Assembly (NCBI RefSeq): GCF_900108955.1
Contig: NZ_FNYA01000007.1
Location: 1-64,000, forward strand
DNA: 64,000 nt
Direction: 5' to 3'
DNA from: Flavobacterium terrigena
Lineage (GTDB): Bacteria; Bacteroidota; Bacteroidia; Flavobacteriales; Flavobacteriaceae
Under the pieces are notes generated by a model that ran no database searches, was not told the origin of the DNA, and saw only the letters and a program-made list of their open reading frames with translations. The position numbers were made by a program, and so were the translations under genes. Positions 15,677-24,388 of the stretch are shown here, piece after piece. The first letter of the stretch is position 1; each line of letters starts with the position of its first letter.

Positions 15677-17020
15677 TTAAGCTTTTAGCAATTCTAGAAT
15701 TTTATTTTCTACTTTTTCTGAGTTCCAATTTTCAACAATGTTTTCCATTTTCAACACTTCTTGCATAATTTCATTTTGCCTGTCGCCAATTGCTAATGCT
15801 TCCGCATAGGGTTGATGACTAAATGTTACACGAGAATATAATGGGACCCAAAGTTCTGGGTGTTTATCTGAAAACCATTTTTCAATTTTCTTTTGAAGCA
15901 AGAAATTGGCATCTGCAGTTTTAGAACTCATTTCTAAGAAATTTCTATACGAAAGTTCTGCGATAGCATCTGCATTTGGTTTTCTTGAATTTTCATAATC
16001 ATTAAGCAAGTTTGCCCAATCGTCGCCATATTGTTCCATCATTTGTTCCAACACAGTAATATCTTCAAATCCGGCATTCATTCCATGTCCATAAAAAGGA
16101 ACAATCGCGTGGCAAGCATCACCAATTAAGGCCACTTTATCGCTAAAAGTCCATGGAAAACATTTCATAGTTACTAAATAACTGGTTGGATTTTTAAAGA
16201 AATCTTCCACTAAATTTGGAATAACAGCTTCTGTATCTGGAAAATGATTTGCGAAAAAATCTACTAATTGTTCTTTCGTTTTTAAAGATTCGAAAGAGTT
16301 TTCACCATCGTGTGGCATGAATAAAGTACAAGTAAAACTTCCATCTAAATTTGCTAAAGCCATTAGCATGAAATTACCACGAGGCCAAATATGTAAAGAG
16401 TTTTTATCTAATTTATGAGTGCCGTCAGCGTTAGCAGGAATATTTAATTCTTTATAACCAATATTTAAAAATTCTTGAGAATAATTAAACATGCTTTGAC
16501 GTTGCATTTTGTGTCGAATTCTAGAAAACGCTCCATCTGCACCAAAAGTTAAATCATAATCACGAGTTTTCCATTCTCCTCTTTCCGATTCACCAATTGA
16601 AATGGTAGCTGTAGTTAAATCTACATCCCAAACTTTTTCTTCAAAGAAAAATTCCACACCTGCTTTTTCAGCAAGGTCAACCATTTTTCTATTTAATAAT
16701 CCTCTAGAAAGCGAATAAATAACTTCGCCATCTTTACCGTAAAATTGCTCATTAACGGTATCTACACCAGTATGAATCGCACGTTTTTCTACAGGAATAC
16801 CAATACCTAAAACTTCTTCGTCTAAGCCCACATCACGTAATGCTTTTACGCCTCTGTCGGACAATACTAAATTAATAGAACGTCCTGTGAAATTAATCTT
16901 TCTTATATCTGGACTTCTATCGTAAACATGAACAGTATGACCTCTCTTTTTTAGATATATTGCTAATAAAGTTCCGACTAAACCAGAACCTACAACCGCA
17001 ATTTTTTTAGGATTTTGCAT
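15677..17020 (-). CDS. kmo: Kynurenine 3-monooxygenase
   Basis: A 447-residue FAD-dependent aromatic hydroxylase that converts L-kynurenine to 3-hydroxykynurenine with NADPH and O2. The dinucleotide motif is VVGSGLVG (residues 9-16) and the second FAD motif ALIGDACHAIVPFYGHGMNA (about 302-321), which is diagnostic of KMO. The C-terminal helix is shorter and less hydrophobic than in eukaryotic, membrane-bound KMO. Kynureninase, the next enzyme, is encoded 6 kb away on the same strand. Together they would give 3-hydroxyanthranilate for NAD synthesis. Confidence 0.93.
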   Translation of the reverse strand: MQNPKKIAVVGSGLVGTLLAIYLKKRGHTVHVYDRSPDIRKINFTGRSINLVLSDRGVKALRDVGLDEEVLGIGIPVEKRAIHTGVDTVNEQFYGKDGEVIYSLSRGLLNRKMVDLAEKAGVEFFFEEKVWDVDLTTATISIGESERGEWKTRDYDLTFGADGAFSRIRHKMQRQSMFNYSQEFLNIGYKELNIPANADGTHKLDKNSLHIWPRGNFMLMALANLDGSFTCTLFMPHDGENSFESLKTKEQLVDFFANHFPDTEAVIPNLVEDFFKNPTSYLVTMKCFPWTFSDKVALIGDACHAIVPFYGHGMNAGFEDITVLEQMMEQYGDDWANLLNDYENSRKPNADAIAELSYRNFLEMSSKTADANFLLQKKIEKWFSDKHPELWVPLYSRVTFSHQPYAEALAIGDRQNEIMQEVLKMENIVENWNSEKVENKILELLKA

Positions 17021-17045
17021 GAATTTTACTTAATAAATAAGATTA

Positions 17046-17053
17046 CAAAAATA
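17046..17053 (-). promoter_or_regulatory. Promoter -7 box for kmo
   Basis: The minus strand reads TATTTTTG (17053-17046), matching TAnnTTTG, 25 nt before the kmo start codon. No clear -33 TTG. Confidence 0.4.
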
Positions 17054-17116
17054 AGGTTTATTCCTTAATTTAAAGTAATTATTACATTTTAATCGTTACC
17101 AAAACTTTATGAAAAC

Positions 17117-17157
17117 AAAAAAAGCGCATGATTAAAAGTAAACCATGCGCTTTTTTT
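17117..17157. terminator. Strong terminator after the glycine-zipper lipoprotein gene
   Basis: AAAAAAAGCGCATG (17117-17130) pairs perfectly with CATGCGCTTTTTTT (17144-17157), a 14-bp stem with a 13-nt loop. It lies 12 nt after the leftward lipoprotein gene and is flanked by A- and T-runs, so it can work in both directions. Confidence 0.9.
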
Positions 17158-17168
17158 TATAATATTCT

Positions 17169-17582
17169 TTATTCTTTTTTCTTTTCGTCAATTATAGCTC
17201 CAGTTCCGGCACCAACTCCGGCACCAGCTAAACCTCCAATAATAGCACCTGTTCCTTTTTTCTTACTTACAATTGCTCCAGTTGCAGCACCTACACCAGC
17301 ACCAATTAAAGCACCTTTAGCAGCATTACTCATACCTTTTCTTTTTGGAGCAGCTTGTGTAGTTGTATTGTTAACTACGACTGTTTTTGAATTTTGAACA
17401 GCTTCTTTTTCTTCATTAACTCTAGTTAATTCTGCTTGCATTGAATCTACAACTCTTTGTTGTTCCATTGCTGTTTTCATAGAATCGATACTAGCTTGTT
17501 TCGCCTTTTCAATTTCTTCTTTATTTTGAAATTGGCATGAAACAAGTAATAGACTGAATAATAATACACATGCGTTTTTCAT
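17169..17582 (-). CDS. Glycine-zipper lipoprotein
   Basis: A 137-residue lipoprotein (lipobox LVSC, Cys16). Residues about 20-65 form a charged coiled coil. The C-terminal part (about 85-132) is a glycine-zipper with alternating Gly/Ala: AAKGALIGAGVGAATGAIV and a second copy IIGGLAGAGVGAGTGAII. Such segments insert in or lie against membranes, and relatives are called glycine-zipper or YMGG-like domain proteins. Function is unknown; envelope stress or outer-membrane stability are common suggestions for the type. It is a single gene with its own terminator. Confidence 0.8.
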   Translation of the reverse strand: MKNACVLLFSLLLVSCQFQNKEEIEKAKQASIDSMKTAMEQQRVVDSMQAELTRVNEEKEAVQNSKTVVVNNTTTQAAPKRKGMSNAAKGALIGAGVGAATGAIVSKKKGTGAIIGGLAGAGVGAGTGAIIDEKKKE

Positions 17583-17663
17583 AAAAAAGGGTTTAAAAAT
17601 TAATATCTAACAAAGTAACGAAAAATTAACGCAATACGGTTTATATAATTCTTTAATAAAGTA

Positions 17664-18743
17664 TTAGAATTTCAATTTTTGACCAACATCTAACTTTTGC
17701 GATTTTGCTAAAATTCCACACATATGGAATAACATTCTCGCACCCACATTTCCATCCCAATCGTCGTTTTCACCTGGAGCTACTTCTACTAAATCGAAAC
17801 CTATGATTTCTTTACCCGAATTGGCTAACAAATTAAACAAATACGTTGCTTGTTCAAAAGAAAAACCACCTGGAACTGGAGTCCCTGTATTTGGACAATA
17901 CCATGGATACATTCCGTCGATATCAAATGATATGGTAACTTTTTGTGGTAATTGAGATATAATTTCTTCACATTGTTGTTTCCAAGTTTGACCTTCAAAA
18001 GCTTTTGCTTTCATATCAGAATCTGTATGAACGACTACTCTACCTTTTGAATCTTTCACAACATCTACTTCTTGTTCACAGAAATCTCTAATTCCAACTT
18101 GAACAATTTTTGAAACTTGTGGAAGTTGCAAAGTGTTATACATAATTGAAGCGTGTGAATAGGTAAATCCTTCGTAGGCAATACGTAAATCCATATGTGC
18201 ATCTAAATGTAGAATTCCGAAACTTTCGTGTTGTGTAGCTAATGCTTCATAATATCCAAGCGGTGTACTATGATCCCCACCTAAAAGAGCTACTTTCTTA
18301 CCTTTATTTTGCCAGTATAAAACTTTGTCTTTTACTTCTGTATGCAAAGTTCTACACGCCTTATTTATTTTATGTAAGTCTTCTTGTAATGCAGGAAATG
18401 TTTCTAAATCCTCACCATTTTCCAAAGTCTCAATAATTGGTTGTGCTAAGTCTTTATACTTTTCTGAATTTTTCGCCCATTGTTCTGGTGCTTCATCCAT
18501 ATAAATTCCAAGTTTCCATAATTCTGGAAAATCTTGGTGTAATAAATCTACTTGAAAAGACGCATCAAAAACTGCATCTGGACCTTCAGATGCTCCAGCT
18601 CCATAACTTACAGTTACTTCCCATGGCACAGGAATGATAATAATTTCTGATTCTTCTGCTGTAAATGGTAATCCAAAAATGGTTGCGTCTGCCAAACCAG
18701 GTTGTGATGGATCGAAATTTTCTATTTTTTGTTGTTTGTTCAT
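17664..18743 (-). CDS. Agmatinase/ureohydrolase family protein
   Basis: A 359-residue enzyme of the arginase-agmatinase-formiminoglutamase fold. The two-manganese site is intact: GGDHS (His158), DAHMD (Asp181, His183, Asp185) and SFDIDG (Asp274, Asp276). Between the last pair and the conserved Pro there are several extra residues (MYPWYCPNTGTPVPGG), a variation found in the Bacteroidota branch. It probably frees urea from agmatine or a related guanidino compound, in polyamine synthesis, but arginase-type activity cannot be excluded. No arginine decarboxylase gene is nearby. Confidence 0.85.
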   Translation of the reverse strand: MNKQQKIENFDPSQPGLADATIFGLPFTAEESEIIIIPVPWEVTVSYGAGASEGPDAVFDASFQVDLLHQDFPELWKLGIYMDEAPEQWAKNSEKYKDLAQPIIETLENGEDLETFPALQEDLHKINKACRTLHTEVKDKVLYWQNKGKKVALLGGDHSTPLGYYEALATQHESFGILHLDAHMDLRIAYEGFTYSHASIMYNTLQLPQVSKIVQVGIRDFCEQEVDVVKDSKGRVVVHTDSDMKAKAFEGQTWKQQCEEIISQLPQKVTISFDIDGMYPWYCPNTGTPVPGGFSFEQATYLFNLLANSGKEIIGFDLVEVAPGENDDWDGNVGARMLFHMCGILAKSQKLDVGQKLKF

Positions 18744-18762
18744 CTTGTTTATTTCTAAAACA

Positions 18763-18770
18763 CAAAGGTA
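18763..18770 (-). promoter_or_regulatory. Promoter -7 box for the agmatinase-family gene
   Basis: The minus strand reads TACCTTTG (18770-18763), a full -7 match, 19 nt before the ATG at 18743. Confidence 0.5.
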
Positions 18771-18785
18771 ATTTATTTCATAAAA

Positions 18786-18808
18786 AAAGCCGAATAAAAT
18801 TCGGCTTT
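18786..18808 (-). terminator. Terminator of the T9SS metalloprotease gene
   Basis: AAAGCCGAAT (18786-18795) pairs with ATTCGGCTTT (18799-18808) around AAA. On the minus strand the stem runs into seven T. It is 22 nt after the protease stop codon and overlaps the region just upstream of the agmatinase promoter. Confidence 0.85.
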
Positions 18809-18830
18809 AGTATATAGTATAATCTTAAAA

Positions 18831-20915
18831 TTATTGTTTAATAATTTTTTGAGACATTTTTGAATTTACAAAGTATAATGTATATACACCATTTGCTAAG
18901 CTAGAAATATTAATTACCGATTCATTTGCAATTAATGAACGTTGTAATACTTTTTGTCCTAACATATTGTACATTTCAATTTCTTCATTTTCGATATTAT
19001 CACCTTTTATAGTAATTGTCGTATTTGCTGGATTAGGATAAACGATGAAATTATTTTTCACCACTTCATCAACACCTAAATTAGCTTCAACGATTAAATT
19101 AAAACCACAATTTACTGAAGTTCCACTAGTGGCAGTCATTGTAACAGGATATGTCCCAGGAGCAAGTACAGCTCCAACAGCTGGACTTTGAGACACAACC
19201 GCAGTACATGTTTGACTAATAGCATTCGACAAACTTGTAAAACTAGGAACAACATAAGTATTGCCTGCACCTGCAGTTACTGTTTGATCAGAAGGACAAC
19301 AAATTTTAAGTGGCACTGCAGACATTGTGTAACCTGCAGCAGTATACTTATCAGTCATTGCTTTAACTTCAACACAAGTATAGCACATATTAATTGCAGC
19401 TTGTCTAACAGCAATTGCAGCATTTTGTTGATTTGTAGAACTATTTGTTAATGCTAATCCCTCTAAAAATGCTCTATCCATTTTTTCACGACCTATAACA
19501 TCCCAAATTTTCATATTAACTGTTGACCAAATTTGACCATCAGTATGAATACTACCAGTTAAACCACCTGGATAAAGCGCCGCAGAATTAGTTGTTCTTC
19601 CTCCCCAGCAAGGATTATGACCATCCCAACTGAACATATAATGATAAGCAGCATCAGCTGGAGTCCATTGATTTAAGGCTCTACTATGAGATTGTGCCCA
19701 ATAATCACCAGAACCTTCACTTAATCCATTTACTTGAGATAATGAACCTCCAGTTAACCAATCATGTAAACCATGTCCTAATTCATGCCAAATAACATCT
19801 CCATCTTCTCCATCATCTACACAACCTTCTCCAAAAGTTAAGGTTCCGTTAGTATAGTATGAATTATCATCTCCATTAACTCCAGAAGGGTCAAACCATA
19901 AAACACCTGCATGTGAGGCTGCAACATTTTGAACACAATTTACACCAAGAGTTTGATTGATATATCTTAAACTATTATCTGTATGATAAAATACATTAGC
20001 CGCCTCAAAACCATCTTGATTACGAGTAAACGAAAAATTATTAGTTGCTTGTGTAAATAAACCTTTATTTGGATTTTCTAAGTTTTTAATTTCAACAAAA
20101 GAGCTTTTCAATTTGAATGTTCCAGCTACGTTATCAACTTCGGGTAAATTAACTAATGTTCTTTGTCCATTTAATTCAGCAGTATCTGTATCGTCAGCTC
20201 CGTCCACATAGTTTCCACCATAAGCAACATGAGCAGAAGAAAGAGGATCTGATAAAAACACCATTGCCGTTCCTGGTTGAAAAGCTAAAGTAGAACTAGC
20301 TTCTTTTGGCATAAAGTATTTTTGATTATTTGAAGTTTTTTCTGAATGTTTATGTGTATTAGTACATTCGGCACCACAATAAATTGCAATATCTTTCACA
20401 CTTAACACATTTCCATTTTGAGCATCAATAAAAACTTCCCAGCTACCACTCTTTTCTTCAAAACTAGTTACAGTTCTATAAACTAATTGAGTTGTAGCTA
20501 ATTTATTGTAAACAAATAATTTTGATTCTTGAAAAGTAACCATTCCTGAAACTCCGATTTCTTTATCTGAGATTAAAACAGCATTTTCTTTAGTTATTTG
20601 AGGAATAGTATTTATTTGAACTATCTCTTTTGTAATATTATGGTCTCCAAAAGAAACTTGACCATTAGGGTTGAAATGTACAACAATTTCAGTATCAAAT
20701 ACTGGAACGTTATTGACCATTTGTTGGAAACGTAAAGTTTCTCCAGATATACTTTTACGTACAAAACGTAAATTAATATCTGAATCAGAACTAATTTTCA
20801 ATTCTTTTAAATTGGCTTTAATCCAATTTCTTGCTTCTTGCTCTCTTTCTGATGTTTGGCCAAAAGCAAAAATCGATATAAAAAGCAACATAATAAAAAG
20901 TAGGTTTTTTTTCAT
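18831..20915 (-). CDS. Secreted zinc metalloprotease with T9SS sorting domain
   Basis: A 694-residue exported protease. Signal peptide 1-20; an FTP-like (fungalysin/thermolysin propeptide) region at about 40-100; the gluzincin active site HELGH at 377-381 with a likely third zinc ligand Glu400 in GLSEGSGDYWA; a HYR-like beta domain at about 538-610 (VPSFTSLSNA, GTYPVTMTA); and a T9SS type A sorting domain at about 622-694 (YPNPANTTITI). It probably digests extracellular protein. It resembles M36/M4 enzymes, but the exact peptidase family is uncertain because of HELGH instead of HExTH. Confidence 0.85.
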   Translation of the reverse strand: MKKNLLFIMLLFISIFAFGQTSEREQEARNWIKANLKELKISSDSDINLRFVRKSISGETLRFQQMVNNVPVFDTEIVVHFNPNGQVSFGDHNITKEIVQINTIPQITKENAVLISDKEIGVSGMVTFQESKLFVYNKLATTQLVYRTVTSFEEKSGSWEVFIDAQNGNVLSVKDIAIYCGAECTNTHKHSEKTSNNQKYFMPKEASSTLAFQPGTAMVFLSDPLSSAHVAYGGNYVDGADDTDTAELNGQRTLVNLPEVDNVAGTFKLKSSFVEIKNLENPNKGLFTQATNNFSFTRNQDGFEAANVFYHTDNSLRYINQTLGVNCVQNVAASHAGVLWFDPSGVNGDDNSYYTNGTLTFGEGCVDDGEDGDVIWHELGHGLHDWLTGGSLSQVNGLSEGSGDYWAQSHSRALNQWTPADAAYHYMFSWDGHNPCWGGRTTNSAALYPGGLTGSIHTDGQIWSTVNMKIWDVIGREKMDRAFLEGLALTNSSTNQQNAAIAVRQAAINMCYTCVEVKAMTDKYTAAGYTMSAVPLKICCPSDQTVTAGAGNTYVVPSFTSLSNAISQTCTAVVSQSPAVGAVLAPGTYPVTMTATSGTSVNCGFNLIVEANLGVDEVVKNNFIVYPNPANTTITIKGDNIENEEIEMYNMLGQKVLQRSLIANESVINISSLANGVYTLYFVNSKMSQKIIKQ

Positions 20916-20943
20916 TTTTAGTAGTTTTGAGTGATTAATGTAA

Positions 20944-20951
20944 CAAAATTA
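20944..20951 (-). promoter_or_regulatory. Promoter -7 box for the T9SS metalloprotease gene
   Basis: The minus strand reads TAATTTTG (20951-20944), matching TAnnTTTG, 28 nt before the start codon. The -33 element is not evident. Confidence 0.4.
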
Positions 20952-21121
20952 TTAAAAAATGTGTAAAAACCTAACTTTAAGTCATTTATTTTGAATTATT
21001 TAATATTCCTTGCTTCAAAAATTGTTTAAAATTATTGTCATCACGAATTTATATTGTATGATAAAAATCATATAATATGATTTTTAAAATATTCAAATTT
21101 GTGAATTAAATTTTGAATTAA

Positions 21122-22933
21122 ATGACAACTCAGAACACTCATACTTTTCACATCCCTGTTATGGGATTAGCATACACTATTGATAGTCCGATACGAGTGG
21201 CGCATTACGGAATTTCTTCAGTAGTTTCTATTACCGATGATGAAGTTATTGAAAAAATGCGCGCATTTTACAGCGAAAAATTCAGTATTCCGTATCAAGA
21301 AATTACACAAAAATTTCACGATTATAGAGCCGAAAGAATTACTCACTATTTGAATTTGATGGACACTATTGTGAAAGAAAAATTCGAAAACTTTAAAAAC
21401 GAATTAGCCGAGAGTAAAACCTCTTTAGAAAACTATATTGGAATACTACCTAACAAATCTGATCTTAAAAAAGGATTACAAAGTTTTATTGAAGAAGGCA
21501 TTACATTAAAAGAAACTATTAAAAACTATTTAGAACACCATCTTTCTTCTGGTGAAATTGATGTCAATATTATGACTAAAGTTGACAAGGACAATTTTAA
21601 TAAAAAGGAACAATTACCTGTCGAATTTAATGATGCACATGCAGCACTTCGTGGTTTTGCCAAAAGCAATTTAAGTTCATCAGTTGTGCTTTCAGCAGGA
21701 ATGAATCCTAGATTGTATAGTTATTTTGAAAATTTCAAAGACTTTTTCCCTGATTTTAATTCTCACTTGAAAAAGAAAATTATTTTAAAAGTAAGCGATT
21801 TTCGTTCTGCAATGATTCAAGGAAATTTTTTAGCAAAAAAAGGACTTTGGGTTTCGGAATACAGAATAGAATCTGGTTTAAATTGTGGCGGACATGCCTT
21901 TGCAACCGACGGTTTTCTTTTAGGTCCGATTTTACAAGAATTTAAAGAGAAGAAGGAACAATTAATTCAATCCGCACATGAATTATTGGTTAAAGCTTTA
22001 AAACAAAAAGAAATGTTTACTCCTGAAAAACCAATGGAATTAAAAATTACCGCCCAAGGCGGAGTTGGAACATCTGAAGAGCATGAATTTTTACTTCAAC
22101 AATACAACTTAGATGCAATTGGCTGGGGTTCTCCTTTTTTATTAGTTCCTGAAGCAACTTCAGTGGATAATGAAACCCGAGCTTTATTAGCAAATGCAAA
22201 AGAAAATGATTTTTATTTAAGTAATATTTCTCCACTTGGTGTACCGTTTAATTCTGTTAGAGGAACTTCAAACGAATTTTGGAAACAAAAAAGAATTGAC
22301 GAAAACAACGCTGGAAGTTCTTGTCCGAAACGATTATTGGCTTTGAGCAAAGAACATGACGATAAAGGCTTGTGTATGGCTTCAAAAAAATATCAAGATA
22401 TTAAATTGCAAGAATTAGAAGTTATTAAAAATGAAATTTTAGAAACAGAATTTGAAAAATCAAAAGCTAAAATTACTGATAAAGCCTGCCTTTGTGTTGG
22501 TTTGGTAAATGCGGCTTATTTAGAAAACAACATCAAGATAAAAGGGCAGCAACAAGGAATTGTAATTTGTCCTGGGCCGAATTTAGCGTATTTCGACAAA
22601 GAAATTTCATTAAACAATATGGTGAAGCATATTTATGGAAATACAAATATAATGACAGATACAAATCGACCAAATGTATTTGTGAAAGAATTAAAAATGT
22701 ATGTAGATTATTTGAAAAATGAAATTTCTGATTATAGTACTGAAATTTCCGCAGGACAAATTAAAAAATGGAATTCGTTTAAAAACAATTTATTAGAAGG
22801 AATTAATTACTATCAAGATTTATTTTCGAACATCGATTTCTTTAAAAATGAGAAAACTCAAATTCAAAAACAAATTGAGCAATATCAACTGCAATTGAAT
22901 GAAATAGAAATTCCAACTTTAGTTTTGGCATAA
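21122..22933 (+). CDS. Conserved protein of unknown function, possible TIM-barrel flavoprotein
   Basis: A 603-residue protein that I cannot assign. It has no signal peptide or membrane helix, so it should be cytosolic. AQGGVGTSEEHEFLL (about 311-325) followed by DAIGWGSPFLLVPEAT resembles the phosphate-binding end of FMN TIM-barrels such as nitronate monooxygenase or the glutamate synthase domain. Six cysteines (255, 401, 418, 456, 458, 483) could hold a metal or Fe-S centre. Residues about 80-150 and 510-595 are helical coiled-coil-like. It is monocistronic, ends in a strong terminator and lies next to kynU without sharing its strand. A redox role is a guess. Confidence 0.8.
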   Translation: MTTQNTHTFHIPVMGLAYTIDSPIRVAHYGISSVVSITDDEVIEKMRAFYSEKFSIPYQEITQKFHDYRAERITHYLNLMDTIVKEKFENFKNELAESKTSLENYIGILPNKSDLKKGLQSFIEEGITLKETIKNYLEHHLSSGEIDVNIMTKVDKDNFNKKEQLPVEFNDAHAALRGFAKSNLSSSVVLSAGMNPRLYSYFENFKDFFPDFNSHLKKKIILKVSDFRSAMIQGNFLAKKGLWVSEYRIESGLNCGGHAFATDGFLLGPILQEFKEKKEQLIQSAHELLVKALKQKEMFTPEKPMELKITAQGGVGTSEEHEFLLQQYNLDAIGWGSPFLLVPEATSVDNETRALLANAKENDFYLSNISPLGVPFNSVRGTSNEFWKQKRIDENNAGSSCPKRLLALSKEHDDKGLCMASKKYQDIKLQELEVIKNEILETEFEKSKAKITDKACLCVGLVNAAYLENNIKIKGQQQGIVICPGPNLAYFDKEISLNNMVKHIYGNTNIMTDTNRPNVFVKELKMYVDYLKNEISDYSTEISAGQIKKWNSFKNNLLEGINYYQDLFSNIDFFKNEKTQIQKQIEQYQLQLNEIEIPTLVLA

Positions 22934-22937
22934 AATT

Positions 22938-22974
22938 AAAAACCAGACAACTAATAATAATTTGTCTGGTTTTT
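22938..22974. terminator. Terminator between the unknown 603-residue gene and kynU
   Basis: AAAAACCAGACAA (22938-22950) pairs with TTGTCTGGTTTTT (22962-22974), 13 bp, followed on the plus strand by further T. It lies between two convergent genes and can serve both. Confidence 0.88.
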
Positions 22975-22991
22975 TTTTGTTTTATTTTGTT

Positions 22992-24272
22992 TTATTTTGA
23001 TAAAATTCCTTGCTTCAAAATTTGTCCAAAATTATAAATATCTTCGAAAGAAGTATAAAATGGAACTGGAGCTAAACGAATCACATTTGGTTCACGCCAA
23101 TCTGTAATTACACCGTTTTGCATCAGATATGTAAACAATTCTTTACCTTGCCCATGTAAATAAACAGAAAGCTGACATCCTCTTTCTTCTTGATTTGATG
23201 GTGTGATTACTTCAAATTCGGTGCCATCAATTTCTTTATCAATTTCGTGAAGCACGAATTCTAAATAAGAAGTAATTACATTTCTTTTTGCAATTAATTT
23301 ATCCATTCCTACTTCAGCAAACATTTCCACTGTTGCTAAATAGGGCGCTAAAGTTAAAATAGGTAAATTACTTACTTGCCAACCGTTTGCTCCTTCAACT
23401 GCATCAAAATTGGGTTCCATTAAGAAACGACGTTCTTTATTATGTCCGTACCAACCTGCAAAACGATTTAAATCTTTATTTGTATGATGTTTTTCGTGAA
23501 CAAAATATCCTGAAGCATTTCCTGGTCCTGAGTTCATGTATTTATAACTACACCAAGCGGCAAAATCTACTTGCCAATCGTGTAAATTTAATTCGATATT
23601 TCCAGCAGCATGAGCTAGATCCCAACCCACAATCGCACCAGCTTTATGTCCGGCTGCCGTAATCGTTTTCATATCAAAAACTTGACCCGTATAATAATTT
23701 ACACCACCAATAAAAACAAGTGCTAACTCGTCACCTAATTCTTCAATTTTCGCTAAAATATCTTCTTGTCTGGTTGTTAATTCACCATCTCTTCTTTTGA
23801 TTTCAACAATAGCATCTTCTGGAGCAAAACCGTGAAATTTCACTTGACTTTGCAACATATATTGATCAGATGGAAATGCTTTTTCTTCACATAAAATTTT
23901 GATTCTTTTCCCTTTAGGTTGATAGAAAGAAACTAACAATAAGTGTAAATTTACCGTAAGCGTGTTCATCACACCCACTTCAGAAGCTTTTGCTCCAACT
24001 AATTTAGATAATGGATTACAAAATCTTTCGTGGTAATCCCACCAAGGTTTTTCAGAATAAAAATGACCTTCAACTGCCATATTAGCCCAGTCATCCATTA
24101 CTTCATCTACATATTTTTTGGTAATTTTTGGCTGTAATCCTAAAGAGTTTCCTGTAAAATAAATTACATCTTTATTATTATGTTGCGGAAAATAGAATTC
24201 GTTTTTATAATTTTTTAATTCATCTTGAGCATCTAAGCTTTGAGCGAATTCTTTAGTATTTAAAAAGTTCAT
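22992..24272 (-). CDS. kynU: Kynureninase
   Basis: A 426-residue PLP enzyme of fold type I that cleaves kynurenine or 3-hydroxykynurenine to alanine plus anthranilate or 3-hydroxyanthranilate. The PLP lysine is in SYKYMNSGPG (Lys244), preceded by GWDLAHAAGN (Asp218, His221) as expected. TGNSLGLQPK near the N-terminus and the GQVFDMKTI segment are typical of the family. It works after Kmo (15677-17020). It stands between two terminators, so it is probably transcribed alone. Confidence 0.94.
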   Translation of the reverse strand: MNFLNTKEFAQSLDAQDELKNYKNEFYFPQHNNKDVIYFTGNSLGLQPKITKKYVDEVMDDWANMAVEGHFYSEKPWWDYHERFCNPLSKLVGAKASEVGVMNTLTVNLHLLLVSFYQPKGKRIKILCEEKAFPSDQYMLQSQVKFHGFAPEDAIVEIKRRDGELTTRQEDILAKIEELGDELALVFIGGVNYYTGQVFDMKTITAAGHKAGAIVGWDLAHAAGNIELNLHDWQVDFAAWCSYKYMNSGPGNASGYFVHEKHHTNKDLNRFAGWYGHNKERRFLMEPNFDAVEGANGWQVSNLPILTLAPYLATVEMFAEVGMDKLIAKRNVITSYLEFVLHEIDKEIDGTEFEVITPSNQEERGCQLSVYLHGQGKELFTYLMQNGVITDWREPNVIRLAPVPFYTSFEDIYNFGQILKQGILSK

Positions 24273-24317
24273 TGTTGTTAATTTAGTAGCGTAAAAGTAG
24301 AAAAAAATTAAGACATA

Positions 24318-24342
24318 AAAAAACCCAACAAAATGTTAGGTT
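24318..24342 (-). terminator. Terminator after queA
   Basis: The stem AACCTAACA / TGTTGGGTT on the minus strand (24342-24334 with 24330-24322) contains one U-G pair that works only in the leftward RNA, and it is followed by T-run. It lies about 45 nt after the queA stop codon. Confidence 0.75.
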
Positions 24343-24357
24343 TAGTTATTATTGTTA

Positions 24358-24388
24358 AATCTGATCTCGTTAAAAAACGAGACAGATT
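24358..24388 (-). repeat. Hairpin overlapping the queA stop codon
   Basis: AATCTG-A-TCTCGTT (24358-24371) pairs with AACGAGA-CAGATT (24376-24388) around AAAA: 13 pairs with one bulge. It reaches into the queA stop codon and has no T-run after it on the minus strand. So it is not a classic terminator; mRNA 3'-end protection is possible. Confidence 0.6.
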
